Position numbers and translations under genes: made by a program. The notes beneath the pieces were generated by a model, which saw only the letters and a program-made list of their open reading frames with translations, ran no database searches and was not told the DNA's origin. Shown here piece after piece: positions 1 to 6,948 of a DNA stretch of 57,327 nt. Location: positions 241-57,567 of the forward strand of contig WHTT01000041.1 of the NCBI GenBank assembly GCA_009377605.1, given 5' to 3'. Source of the DNA: Luteitalea sp. Its GTDB lineage: Bacteria; Acidobacteriota; Vicinamibacteria; Vicinamibacterales; Vicinamibacteraceae. How positions within the stretch are numbered: the first letter of the stretch is position 1; every line of letters starts with the position of its first letter.

Positions 1-324
1 CAGCTCGATGCGGCAATGATAGCAGCGGCGGGCGTCGTTTCGGACAAAGCTCGGATCGGCCATCTGCTCCGTGTTGACGATTTTGAGCGACACACCGAGC
101 CGCTCGGCGATCTCGCAGGCGTCCGCGATCTCCGATGGCGGGTAGGCGGGCGAGGCGCCGATCACCGCCAGGGCTCTCGCGCCCAGCACCGCACGCGCGA
201 GGTCCATGAGGAGGACGCTGTCAGCGCCACCGGAAAAAGCCACGACGACGGAGCCCAGCTCCCTGAGGATCTCAGTGAGACGTTCGAGCTTTCCTTCGGT
301 GGCGAGAGGCAGCTCAGGATCCAT
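1..324 (-). CDS. larE: LarE, sacrificial sulfur transferase of nickel-pincer cofactor synthesis (C-terminus beyond window)
   Basis: LarE is a PP-loop ATPase. It adenylates the pyridinium biscarboxylate mononucleotide and donates sulfur to make the nickel-pincer nucleotide of lactate racemase. The first 108 codons are visible. The translation starts [16 protein letters not shown], carries the PP-loop signature FSGGADS near residues 29-35, and ends at the edge with [10 protein letters not shown], matching the Cys-containing segment typical of LarE. The ATG at 324 lies inside the end of larB, an 11-base overlap that suggests translational coupling. The 3' part runs off the left edge, so the sacrificial cysteine cannot be checked. 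Confidence 0.88.
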   Translation of the reverse strand, partial: MDPELPLATEGKLERLTEILRELGSVVVAFSGGADSVLLMDLARAVLGARALAVIGASPAYPPSEIADACEIAERLGVSLKIVNTEQMADPSFVRNDARRCYHCRIEL

Positions 325-1075
325 CTCGGTCTCCACGATTCATCATCCCGGCCAAGCAGCCGGCGCCGAAGCCATTGTCGATGTTGACCACGGCGACTCC
401 GGTGGCGCAGCTATTGAGCATCGTCAGCAGGGCCGCCAAGCCGCCAAAGCTCGCGCCGTAGCCGACGCTCGTGGGAACGGCAATCACCGGCACGGCCACC
501 AGACCGCCAATCACGCTCGGCAGCGCGCCGTCCATGCCGGCAACGACCACGAGGACACGCGCACCGAGGAGCCGCGGCAGATGCTCGAAGAGACGATGCA
601 GGCCGGCGACGCCCACATCCGTAATCCGGAGCACGTTGTTGCCCATGAGGCCAGCGGTAATCGCCGCTTCATCAGCCACGGGTAGATCGGCGGTTCCCGC
701 GCTCACCACGACAATCCCCGTGCGGCCGGCCGGCGCGGCGCGTCGGTCGATCGTGATTGCCCGGGCGAGTGGATGGTAGACAGCGGCCGGTGTGGCCTCC
801 TGAACCGACGGGAACGCCTCGGGCCCCACCCGCGTGATGAGGACGGTCTCCGATTGCTCGCTCAACCGGCTGGCGATCTGCGCAATCTGGTCCGTCGTCT
901 TGCCCTGTCCCAACACGACCTCTGGAAAGCCCTGCCGCACGGAGCGGTGGTGGTCCAGCGTGGCGAAATCGAGGTCTTCGAACGGCAACAGGCGCAGCCG
1001 ATCGAGCGCCTGCTCAACGGAGCACTGGCCGCTCTGCACCGCCCGGAGCAGCTCGACGAGGCGTTTGGAATCGAT
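314..1075 (-). CDS. larB: LarB, NaAD carboxylase/hydrolase of nickel-pincer cofactor synthesis
   Basis: LarB carboxylates and hydrolyses nicotinic acid adenine dinucleotide, the first step toward the nickel-pincer nucleotide. The C-terminal part is PurE-like and reads [16 protein letters not shown], then [17 protein letters not shown] and a glycine-rich end. The frame is open up to an ATG at 1183, but that codon lies inside the palindromic repeat at 1156-1218. Family members begin just before the segment [13 protein letters not shown]. There the only plausible initiation signal is an AGGAGG box followed seven bases later by ATC at 1075, so I place the start there. No ATG, GTG or TTG occurs in frame between 1180 and that box. 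If only canonical starts are allowed, the annotation becomes 314-1183. It is followed by larE with an overlap. Confidence 0.85.
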   Translation of the reverse strand: MDSKRLVELLRAVQSGQCSVEQALDRLRLLPFEDLDFATLDHHRSVRQGFPEVVLGQGKTTDQIAQIASRLSEQSETVLITRVGPEAFPSVQEATPAAVYHPLARAITIDRRAAPAGRTGIVVVSAGTADLPVADEAAITAGLMGNNVLRITDVGVAGLHRLFEHLPRLLGARVLVVVAGMDGALPSVIGGLVAVPVIAVPTSVGYGASFGGLAALLTMLNSCATGVAVVNIDNGFGAGCLAGMMNRGDRDGS

Positions 1076-1134
1076 CGTTGCACCTCCTTGCGCGCCGACG
1101 TTTCTACATTTCCTTGCGCATAGCGAGGGGCCTT

Positions 1135-1218
1135 CAGAGTGTGAGAAATAATCGCCGTAGCGCAGGCCTTTAGGCCTGCCCATTCCGGCGCTTGCAGGCC
1201 TGAAGGGCCTGCGCTACG
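1135..1218. repeat. Interspersed hairpin repeat, family A, copy 1
   Basis: Inverted repeat with outer arms CGTAGCGCAGGCC and GGCCTGCGCTACG at 1156-1218 and further internal AGGCCT symmetry. The flank GTGAGAAATAATC is shared with the copy near 50080. It fills the larC-larB gap and could form a hairpin in the operon transcript. Other copies lie at 32725-32780 and 50077-50159. Confidence 0.8.
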
Positions 1219-1285
1219 AGGAATTCTTCGCACCTCTTCCAGGCCCCTCGCTACGTCCGTGGAAGCAGCAATGTCGCGCTCGAGA

Positions 1286-2479
1286 TCAAGCCGATGGCAC
1301 GTCCGCCGCGGCGGCGTCGAACGCCGCAACGGCGGCCGTGCGCACGCGGGCGAGCGAGAGGTGCTGTTCGGCCGCAATCTGCCGGCAAGACTCGTACTCC
1401 GGAGCGAACCGCACCGAGCCATCCGGGAGCCGCGCGACCACACCGCGAATGGCCCCCCATTCCGTACTGACCTCGCTCGGCTGCCGCCGCAGTACGTGGC
1501 GGGTCAGCGCTTGCCGCCGCACACCGAGCGTCATCGTGTCGCGGAAGATTATCGCTTCCAGACGATCCGCATCGGCGGGCTTCGCCTGCACGGCCAACAA
1601 CACGCCCGGACGCCCTTTCTTCATCTGAATCGGCGAGGCGCAAACATCGAGCGCGCCTGCTTCCCACAGCCGCTCGACGCAGTAGCCGATCGATTCGCCG
1701 TCCACGTCGTCGAGATTGGTCTCCAGCAGCACGATCGTATCGTGCTCGATCGGAGAGACGCCCGCGACCTCTTCGCCCACGAACAGTCGCAGGATGTTCG
1801 GGTGATCGAAGTCGCTCTGTCCCGGGCCGTAGCCGATCGACCGAATCGTCATCGCCGGCAGCGGACCGAACCGCTCTGCGAGCGTGGTGACGAGCGCCGC
1901 ACCGGTGGGTGTTGTCAGCTCGCCTTCGACGCTGAAGCTCGAGAGCGGGACCCCGCGCAGGAGCTCGCCCGTCGCGGGCGCGGGAATGGAGCATCTGCCG
2001 TGGGCGATCGTCACAAACCCCGTGCCAGTGGGCACCGGCGCCGCGACGAGGCGCTCGATGCCGAGGAGGTCGTACGCAATCGCGGACCCGACGATATCGG
2101 CGATCGAGTCGACCGCGCCGACCTCGTGGAAGTGGACCTCCTTGATCGTCGTGCCGTGGACCTTGGCCTCCGCCTCGGCAAGTCGCGTGAAGACCGCGGT
2201 CGCCAGCTGAGACGCACGGGGTGTCAGGGCACCGCGCTCGATCATCTCCGTGATGTGATGCAGGTGGCGATGCACGTGCTCCGGAGCGTGCTCGACGGTG
2301 ATCTGCGTTGCGCGGAAGCCTCGTTTCGTGACCGCCGACGCCACGAGCCGGCAGCTTGGCAGTCCGAGCGAGTCGATACCGGCTTGAACCGCTGCCAGAT
2401 CCGCGCCGGCGTCAACCAGCGCGGCAAGGGTCATATCACCGCTCACGCCGCTCGCACAATCGAGGTAGGCGATGGACAT
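1286..2479 (-). CDS. larC: LarC, nickel insertion protein (CTP-dependent cyclometallase)
   Basis: LarC inserts nickel into the bis-thiolated pincer nucleotide to finish the lactate racemase cofactor. The 397-residue product begins MSIAYLDCASGVSGDM, the family's N-terminal signature. It carries a histidine-rich stretch (EHVHRHLHHITEMIE) and the conserved EVHFHEVGAVDSIADIVG. I chose the ATG at 2479, 29 codons inside the longer open frame, because the signature starts there and GGAGACGAG precedes it. In Lactiplantibacillus plantarum larC is read through a programmed frameshift (larC1/larC2). Here both parts are one continuous frame. It lies 38 bases after the Ni transporter and upstream of larB. 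Confidence 0.93.
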   Translation of the reverse strand: MSIAYLDCASGVSGDMTLAALVDAGADLAAVQAGIDSLGLPSCRLVASAVTKRGFRATQITVEHAPEHVHRHLHHITEMIERGALTPRASQLATAVFTRLAEAEAKVHGTTIKEVHFHEVGAVDSIADIVGSAIAYDLLGIERLVAAPVPTGTGFVTIAHGRCSIPAPATGELLRGVPLSSFSVEGELTTPTGAALVTTLAERFGPLPAMTIRSIGYGPGQSDFDHPNILRLFVGEEVAGVSPIEHDTIVLLETNLDDVDGESIGYCVERLWEAGALDVCASPIQMKKGRPGVLLAVQAKPADADRLEAIIFRDTMTLGVRRQALTRHVLRRQPSEVSTEWGAIRGVVARLPDGSVRFAPEYESCRQIAAEQHLSLARVRTAAVAAFDAAAADVPSA

Positions 2480-2517
2480 CGTCTCGTCTCCAGCATAGGG
2501 GCGGTCGAGATCCGCGC

Positions 2518-3180
2518 TCAGACAATCAACCCGGTACGCAGCATCCAGACCAGGCCTAGCAGGCATGAGAAGCCGCCCAGAGCCGGCTGGACGAGGCGCA
2601 GTAGGTGCGCCTCGCGAACCCGCTGCAGCATTCCGCCCAGCACCATGCAGTAGGCTGCCATGGCGAGAATGACGCCGAGCCCGAACATGAACAAGGAGGC
2701 GGACAGTTCGAGCGCTGACCCGGCACCCGAGACGGGCACCAGTGCCAGCGCGGGAACGGCGCCCGCCAGTCCGTGAACCACGCCGGTGAGACCGACAACG
2801 CGTCTCCCGTAGCGGTTCCTTCGGTGGTCTGAGGTATGGAGGTGCGCATGGACCACGGTCCCCGTGGCACTGCCGTGACGGTGCGCGTTCCGCGAGAAGT
2901 AGTTCCTTCGCAAGGCCAGGAGGCCGACGTACACGAGAACGACACCGACGATGAGCTCCGCATAGGCGCTGAACCGATCAGGGACGGATCCCAGGAACGC
3001 GGCGAAGATCACTCCGGGAACCAGCACGCCCATCATATGGGCGATTCCCCATTCGAGGCTCACGCCGAGGGCGCCGCTCGGTCCGCGACGGTGGCTCAGG
3101 AACGTGCTCACCGCCGCCAGATGGTCGGGTCCGAATGCGTGCAGAATACCCAGGAACAACGCCGTGGTCGGAATCAGCAT
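2518..3180 (-). CDS. Nickel/cobalt transporter of the NicO/UreH-like membrane family
   Basis: This predicted inner-membrane protein of 220 residues has about six hydrophobic segments. The first carries HAFGPDHLAAVSTF, the His/Asp signature of nickel and cobalt permeases. A cytoplasmic or periplasmic loop is rich in histidine (RNAHRHGSATGTVVHAHLH). It is the first gene of the lar operon, which makes nickel supply for LarC the likely role. I chose ATG 3180, directly before the first hydrophobic segment; the open frame continues to 3288 but that extension is polar. No strong ribosome-binding site is seen before 3180, so the start is uncertain. Confidence 0.8.
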   Translation of the reverse strand: MLIPTTALFLGILHAFGPDHLAAVSTFLSHRRGPSGALGVSLEWGIAHMMGVLVPGVIFAAFLGSVPDRFSAYAELIVGVVLVYVGLLALRRNYFSRNAHRHGSATGTVVHAHLHTSDHRRNRYGRRVVGLTGVVHGLAGAVPALALVPVSGAGSALELSASLFMFGLGVILAMAAYCMVLGGMLQRVREAHLLRLVQPALGGFSCLLGLVWMLRTGLIV

Positions 3181-3385
3181 GAGTTCGGGTCGGGGACGTC
3201 TCCGGAATTGCGAAGCGGGCTGGCTCGGTCGGTCGCAAGCATCATATTCGAAGTGCGCCCCAATCCCCGGGTTCGACGGCATTCTCATCGGGCAGGGCGC
3301 ATGGATCTATCCACGCAGGTCGCAAAATGTAGCACTCAGGTCGTGTCCGCTCGTGGTGCCCGTGCCGACCGGTGCCTGCAGGGAC

Positions 3386-4093
3386 TCATGGCTGCGAGAC
3401 CGGTGTGATCTCCTCAGGCGCGAGCACCGGGTGAGCTCCTTCGCGATCGATCCGGTACGACACGGATGTGCGACCCGACGGACAGCACAGCGGGTCGGTG
3501 TCTTTGTACCGGCTGAACTCCACGCTCAGGGTCTCGTCGCTGAAGAGCGAGACAGGTCCGGCGTCACCGTCCATGCGGGACGCCATCGGCTCTGGGGCGA
3601 TCGTGCCGGCGAACTGGCCGCCGACGAAGATGAAGACCTGGTAGCCGAAAGGACGACACATGCCGTCGGCACCCGACATGCCGGAGACGAGCGTCACGTC
3701 GTTGTACGTCTGCCGCGATCCGAACAGCGACCATCCGGCCTGTGTGACCTGCGTATCTTCCGGCCCGTCGCCCTTCCTCAGTGAGTCCTTGCATTGCTCG
3801 TCGATTGTGGGCTCGTACTCGCCCTTGGTCGGCTTCGGAAGGGCGGCGCCTGGCCTGTTCCAGTTCCGGACCGGTCGGTCGAGCCAACTACCGGCCGAGG
3901 TCTCCGTCGCATCGACCGGCGGCTCGGTGGGCTCCTGCTGCTCGCGTGCAGGGGCTTCTGCATCACGTGCGTGCACCGCGGGAAGCTCGGACACGGTCGG
4001 AATCGGTGCCTGCTGCGCTTGCGCGGCGCCACCGAGCGACACCGAGAGCACGAGAGGAGCGATGTATTCCATTATCCGCATGTGATGTCCCAT
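3386..4093 (-). CDS. Secreted protein with LppP/LprE-like C-terminal domain
   Basis: A 235-residue exported protein of unknown function. A hydrophobic N-terminal segment (EYIAPLVLSVSLGGAAQA) looks like a signal peptide, followed by a proline- and glutamate-rich spacer. The C-terminal half resembles the LppP/LprE family, with FVGGQFAGTIAPEPM, a second beta-rich block, and KDTDPLCCPSGRTSVSYRID with the family's CCPS motif. ATG 4093 is preceded by GAGGAG at a seven-base spacing and is preferred over ATG 4111. The preceding 250 bases to the cotransporter remnant hold no gene I can support. Role unknown. Confidence 0.7.
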   Translation of the reverse strand: MGHHMRIMEYIAPLVLSVSLGGAAQAQQAPIPTVSELPAVHARDAEAPAREQQEPTEPPVDATETSAGSWLDRPVRNWNRPGAALPKPTKGEYEPTIDEQCKDSLRKGDGPEDTQVTQAGWSLFGSRQTYNDVTLVSGMSGADGMCRPFGYQVFIFVGGQFAGTIAPEPMASRMDGDAGPVSLFSDETLSVEFSRYKDTDPLCCPSGRTSVSYRIDREGAHPVLAPEEITPVSQP

Positions 4094-4341
4094 GGCAGTG
4101 CTCCTCAACAAATCGGATCAGTAACAGCTCACACGTTCTGAGGTATCTGCGCGGGAGTGTACCCGAAATGGCCCGCGGGCCGAGCAGGGGCTGGAAAACC
4201 ACGGGGACGGCCTCGATCGCGGTGCCCTGAGGAATCCGCACGGCCACTGAGTTTCCCGGAAAGTCATCTGTTCGTCACGGGGGCGACATATCACGACGCT
4301 ACCCTTCGACCTTCCCATCGTTGGGGGAGTGGAGCCAAGGA

Positions 4342-4617
4342 ATGGTTCGGAGTGGAGCTGGGGCGACAGTCGCTCACGAAGGCGTGGCGAGCGAGAGCGA
4401 GGCTGGCAGCGGTAATGCGCTGAGCTGGCTGATGGTCTCGGGACTCGTGTACACGCTCATCAGCGCGGTCAGCGTCATAGGGACCGGCTTCAAGGTTGCC
4501 GCCGGCGAACAGGCAGAGCAACTGTTCTCGCCGTCCCTATGATCATGGGCTCCAATATCGGCACTACGGTCACCAACACTCTGGTGAGCCTCGGTCATGT
4601 GCGGGACCCGGAGGAAT
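4342..4617 (+). pseudogene. Remnant of a Na/Pi cotransporter (NptA/PNaS family)
   Basis: Two out-of-phase fragments together resemble the start of a sodium/phosphate cotransporter. The first reads SWLMVSGLVYTLISAVSVIG and FKVAAGEQAEQLF. The second, in another frame, reads AVPMIMGSNIGTTVTNTLVS and LGHVRDPEEF. About 40 residues that normally lie between them, including the QSSS motif region, are missing at roughly 4531-4535 together with a frame change. The similarity stops abruptly near 4617 at a GAATTC sequence, beyond which the DNA belongs to the opposite-strand transhydrogenase. It therefore has an internal deletion and a 3' truncation and cannot encode a transporter. Confidence 0.72.
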
Positions 4618-5578
4618 TCCCAGGAAATCCGATGACGTCGCCCGCTGCGCAAATATGTGGCACCGAGGTACGATACCGCTCGTCGACTTGCAGGCGTCCG
4701 CGCTGGTCGGCTTCCAGTCCGGCTGCCTCGAGTCTCAGGTCTGTGGTGGCCCCGAGCCGTCCGGTCGAGAACAGCACGACATCGGCCACGAGGTGCTTGC
4801 CGGATGCCAACCTCACGAGCCCCTGGCGCTCGGCACCGCCGGCAACCTCGATCTGCTCCACGGCGTCGCCGCAGCGAAAGACCACGTCGCTCTTGCGCAT
4901 CTGGTGGATGAGCTCGTCGACGATCTCGTGATCGAGGAACTCGAGCGGTCGCGGCCGTTGGTCGATCACGGTGACGTGGACACCGAGCGCGGCGAACATC
5001 GAGGCGTATTCGATCCCGATCACACCGGCGCCCACAACCGCCATCGTGCGCGGGAGCTGATGGAGATTCAGCACAGTATCGGACGTGGTGATCGTCTGCC
5101 CATCCGCTTCGATATCGCGCGGCCTGCTCGGCACCGTGCCCACCGCAATGAGGATGTGGGCGGCTGTCAGTCGCCGACGGCCATTCCCCGCATCCACCAC
5201 GAGCGTATGCGGATCTTCGAACGACGCCCGTCCGTACAGGAGGCGAATGTCATTGCGCGCCAGTACGTCGTGGACCATGCCAACTTCCCGCTGAATGACC
5301 CACGCGACATGACCGACCAGCTGCTGCATCGTGGGGCGCACACGTTCCCGGTACGACTTCTCGACACCTTCCAGGCCAGGGCGCGAGTAAACCCGGCGCA
5401 CCGCTTCCCGAAAGGTCTTCGACGGTATGGTGCCGGTGTCGACGCAGACGCCGCCGGCAAGTCGCCGCTTCTCGAGGACCGCGACCCGTTTCCCGAGCTT
5501 CGCCGCTTGAATCGCCGCGCGCTGCCCTGCGGGCCCGCTGCCAATGCAGACGAGGTCGTATTCAATACGCTCTGTCAC
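4595..5578 (-). pseudogene. sthA: Truncated soluble pyridine nucleotide transhydrogenase (SthA-like), C-terminal domain missing
   Basis: SthA is an FAD flavoprotein that exchanges reducing equivalents between NADPH and NAD. The frame starts at GTG 5578, with TAGGAG upstream, and carries the FAD motif GSGPAGQRAA, GGVCVDTGTIPSKTFREAV, the NAD(P) motif VVGAGVIGIEYASMFAALG and the second FAD motif AAGDVIGFP. Immediately after that motif the similarity ends. Nine unrelated codons (GNSSGSRT) lead to a stop at 4595. About 140 residues, including the dimerisation domain, are absent compared with the usual 460 or so. The break coincides with the break in the cotransporter remnant. Either a genomic deletion or inversion, or an assembly mis-join, could cause this. 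Confidence 0.78.
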
Positions 5579-5855
5579 CGTGCTCGCTCCTACCGCTCCA
5601 CCGTGTGCTCCGTTCGTATACCACAGCGGTGTGAACGCTCCGTGAACGCGGCACGCCGGCGGCCTGCGGAGGGAACGACGCTTCAGCATGCCCCTCGCTG
5701 GTCAGACGCGCGCAAGACCTTCCAGCGACCCCATGGGCCCTCCGCTCTGAAGGGCGAGCGACATGACGTTCACTCGCGGACAAGCTCTTCCGGGAGGAAC
5801 AGGCTAGAATAGTCGAAGAAGTCACGCATGGATTGACATGGAACGAGTGGTACGC

Positions 5856-6023
5856 ATGATCACGTTCGAAGAGCATGCCGTGGGGAAGCTGGACCTTGAG
5901 TACTGGTTGACGCGTCCTCCCATCGAACGTGTCGCCGCCGTTGAGGTGCTTCGTCGACAGCGTCATGGAACTGGCGTCCGACTTCAGCGAGTTCTGCGGG
6001 TCATTGAACGTGAATCGCGTTGA
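5856..6023 (+). CDS. Small partner protein of nucleotidyltransferase module
   Basis: A 55-residue protein containing LDLEYWLTRPPIERVAAVE and a basic helical tail ending RLQRVLRVIERESR. Small proteins of this pattern are often encoded directly before nucleotidyltransferase-fold proteins; this is from general family knowledge and no search was run. It overlaps the next gene by 59 bases in a different frame, so the two are probably coupled. ATG 5838 is an alternative start that adds six residues. A TAGAAT hexamer at 5805-5810 could be part of the promoter. I infer a toxin-antitoxin-like pair but cannot say which partner is toxic. Confidence 0.62.
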   Translation: MITFEEHAVGKLDLEYWLTRPPIERVAAVEVLRRQRHGTGVRLQRVLRVIERESR

Positions 6024-6417
6024 GTACCTCGTCGTGGGCGCCTACGCCATGGCGCTCCACGGCGTACCACGGTATACAGGCGATTTCGACGTCTACGTCA
6101 GGCCGACTTTCGCTAACGGCCTGCGTGTGATGGCAGCCATTCGCGAATTCGGCTTTCCCACCGATGCGCTGTCCGCAGAAGACGTGATCGATCCTCGCCG
6201 CGTCATTCAGATGGGCATGCCGCCACTCCAGATCCACATCATGAGCGAGATCAGCGGGCTCACCTGGGAACAAGCCTGGGCTGGCAGGGAAATCGGTCGC
6301 TTTGGAGAGCTCGATGTCGCCTTCCTCGGTCGAACCGAGCTCATCGAGAACAAGCGCGCTGCCGGGCGAACGAAAGATCTGGCCGATATCCAAGCGCTCA
6401 CCCGTCAGGTCGACTGA
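5965..6417 (+). CDS. Nucleotidyltransferase-fold protein, possible toxin-antitoxin component
   Basis: This 150-residue protein resembles the DUF6036/AbiEii-like nucleotidyltransferase group. The core reads YLVVGAYAMALHGVPRYTGD followed by FDVYV, giving the family's G-x-A-x-x-x-H-G and D-x-D-type active-site strand (here GDFDVYV). A second acidic strand (LDVAFLG) and a C-terminal KRAAGRTKDLADIQAL helix follow. I chose ATG 5965 because the fold begins within 30 residues and the upstream codons overlap the partner gene. About 235 bases follow before the tRNA; they hold only short shadow frames. Confidence 0.75.
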   Translation: MELASDFSEFCGSLNVNRVEYLVVGAYAMALHGVPRYTGDFDVYVRPTFANGLRVMAAIREFGFPTDALSAEDVIDPRRVIQMGMPPLQIHIMSEISGLTWEQAWAGREIGRFGELDVAFLGRTELIENKRAAGRTKDLADIQALTRQVD

Positions 6418-6653
6418 TATCAGAAGCGCCCGCCGCGACCGAGCCCATCTCAAATGCGTTGCCAACGGCGAAATAGACGAATGTGAGGATGTTGGGGGCA
6501 GAACCCCGAATTGCGGGCCGAAATATTGGCGCGCCCGGCCGCCTTCGCGGCCGTGCCGCTTCGGCGCCCAGGGAGGGATTCGGTCTGCGTGAGCGGAAGG
6601 CGAAGCAGACTCAACGAACGCGTCGGGCGAAGCCAGCTTGCGAAGCGAGATGG

Positions 6654-6727
6654 CGCGCCCGGAGGGATTCGAACCCCCGACCTGCGGCTTCGAAGGCCGA
6701 CGCTCTATCCAACTGAGCTACGGGCGC
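6654..6727 (-). tRNA. tRNA-Arg (anticodon UCG)
   Basis: Read on the minus strand the 74 bases fold as a cloverleaf. The acceptor stem is GCGCCCG/CGGGCGC, the D-arm GCTC/GAGC, the anticodon loop CTTCGAA with UCG at positions 34-36, and the T-loop TTCGAAT closes on GGGGG/CCCTC. The discriminator base is G and no CCA is encoded. The outermost anticodon-stem pair (27-43) is a T-C mismatch. It would read codon CGA. Confidence 0.9.
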
Positions 6728-6906
6728 GAACGAGCAACTACTAATCCTACCACGAGCGTAAGCCCGCGCCGTGGCGGCCAACACCTTCCTGTCCCCTCCA
6801 TTCTGCAGCGCAGTTCGTTACGCGGTTGTCGCGCCGAGAGTAGTACCCTACGCCCGCAGCGCGTCGGTGGCTGCAATCATTTTAGAACCCTTGAGGCACG
6901 GAAACG

Positions 6907-6926
6907 GCCGCCTCGGCGCGGCGGCC
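6907..6926. repeat. Interspersed palindrome, family B, copy 1
   Basis: GGCCGCCTCGGCGCGGCGGCC-type palindrome followed by CTACC, the same pattern as at 21760, 29700 and 53339. It lies between the tRNA and the truncated receptor, about 20 bases before the point where receptor similarity begins. Confidence 0.65.
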
Positions 6927-6948
6927 CTACCTAGGACAAAGTGCGGAG

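Noticed and set aside
1081-1183. N-terminal extension of LarB from ATG 1183.
   Set aside because: The codon is inside a palindromic repeat and the extra residues have no family counterpart.
1259-2653. Long plus-strand open frame of 464 codons.
   Set aside because: It is a shadow opposite larC, without any recognisable domain; GC-rich DNA produces many such frames.
6654-6727. tRNA-Arg as an integration site of a genomic island.
   Set aside because: No integrase and no repeated copy of the tRNA 3' end was found in the flanks.
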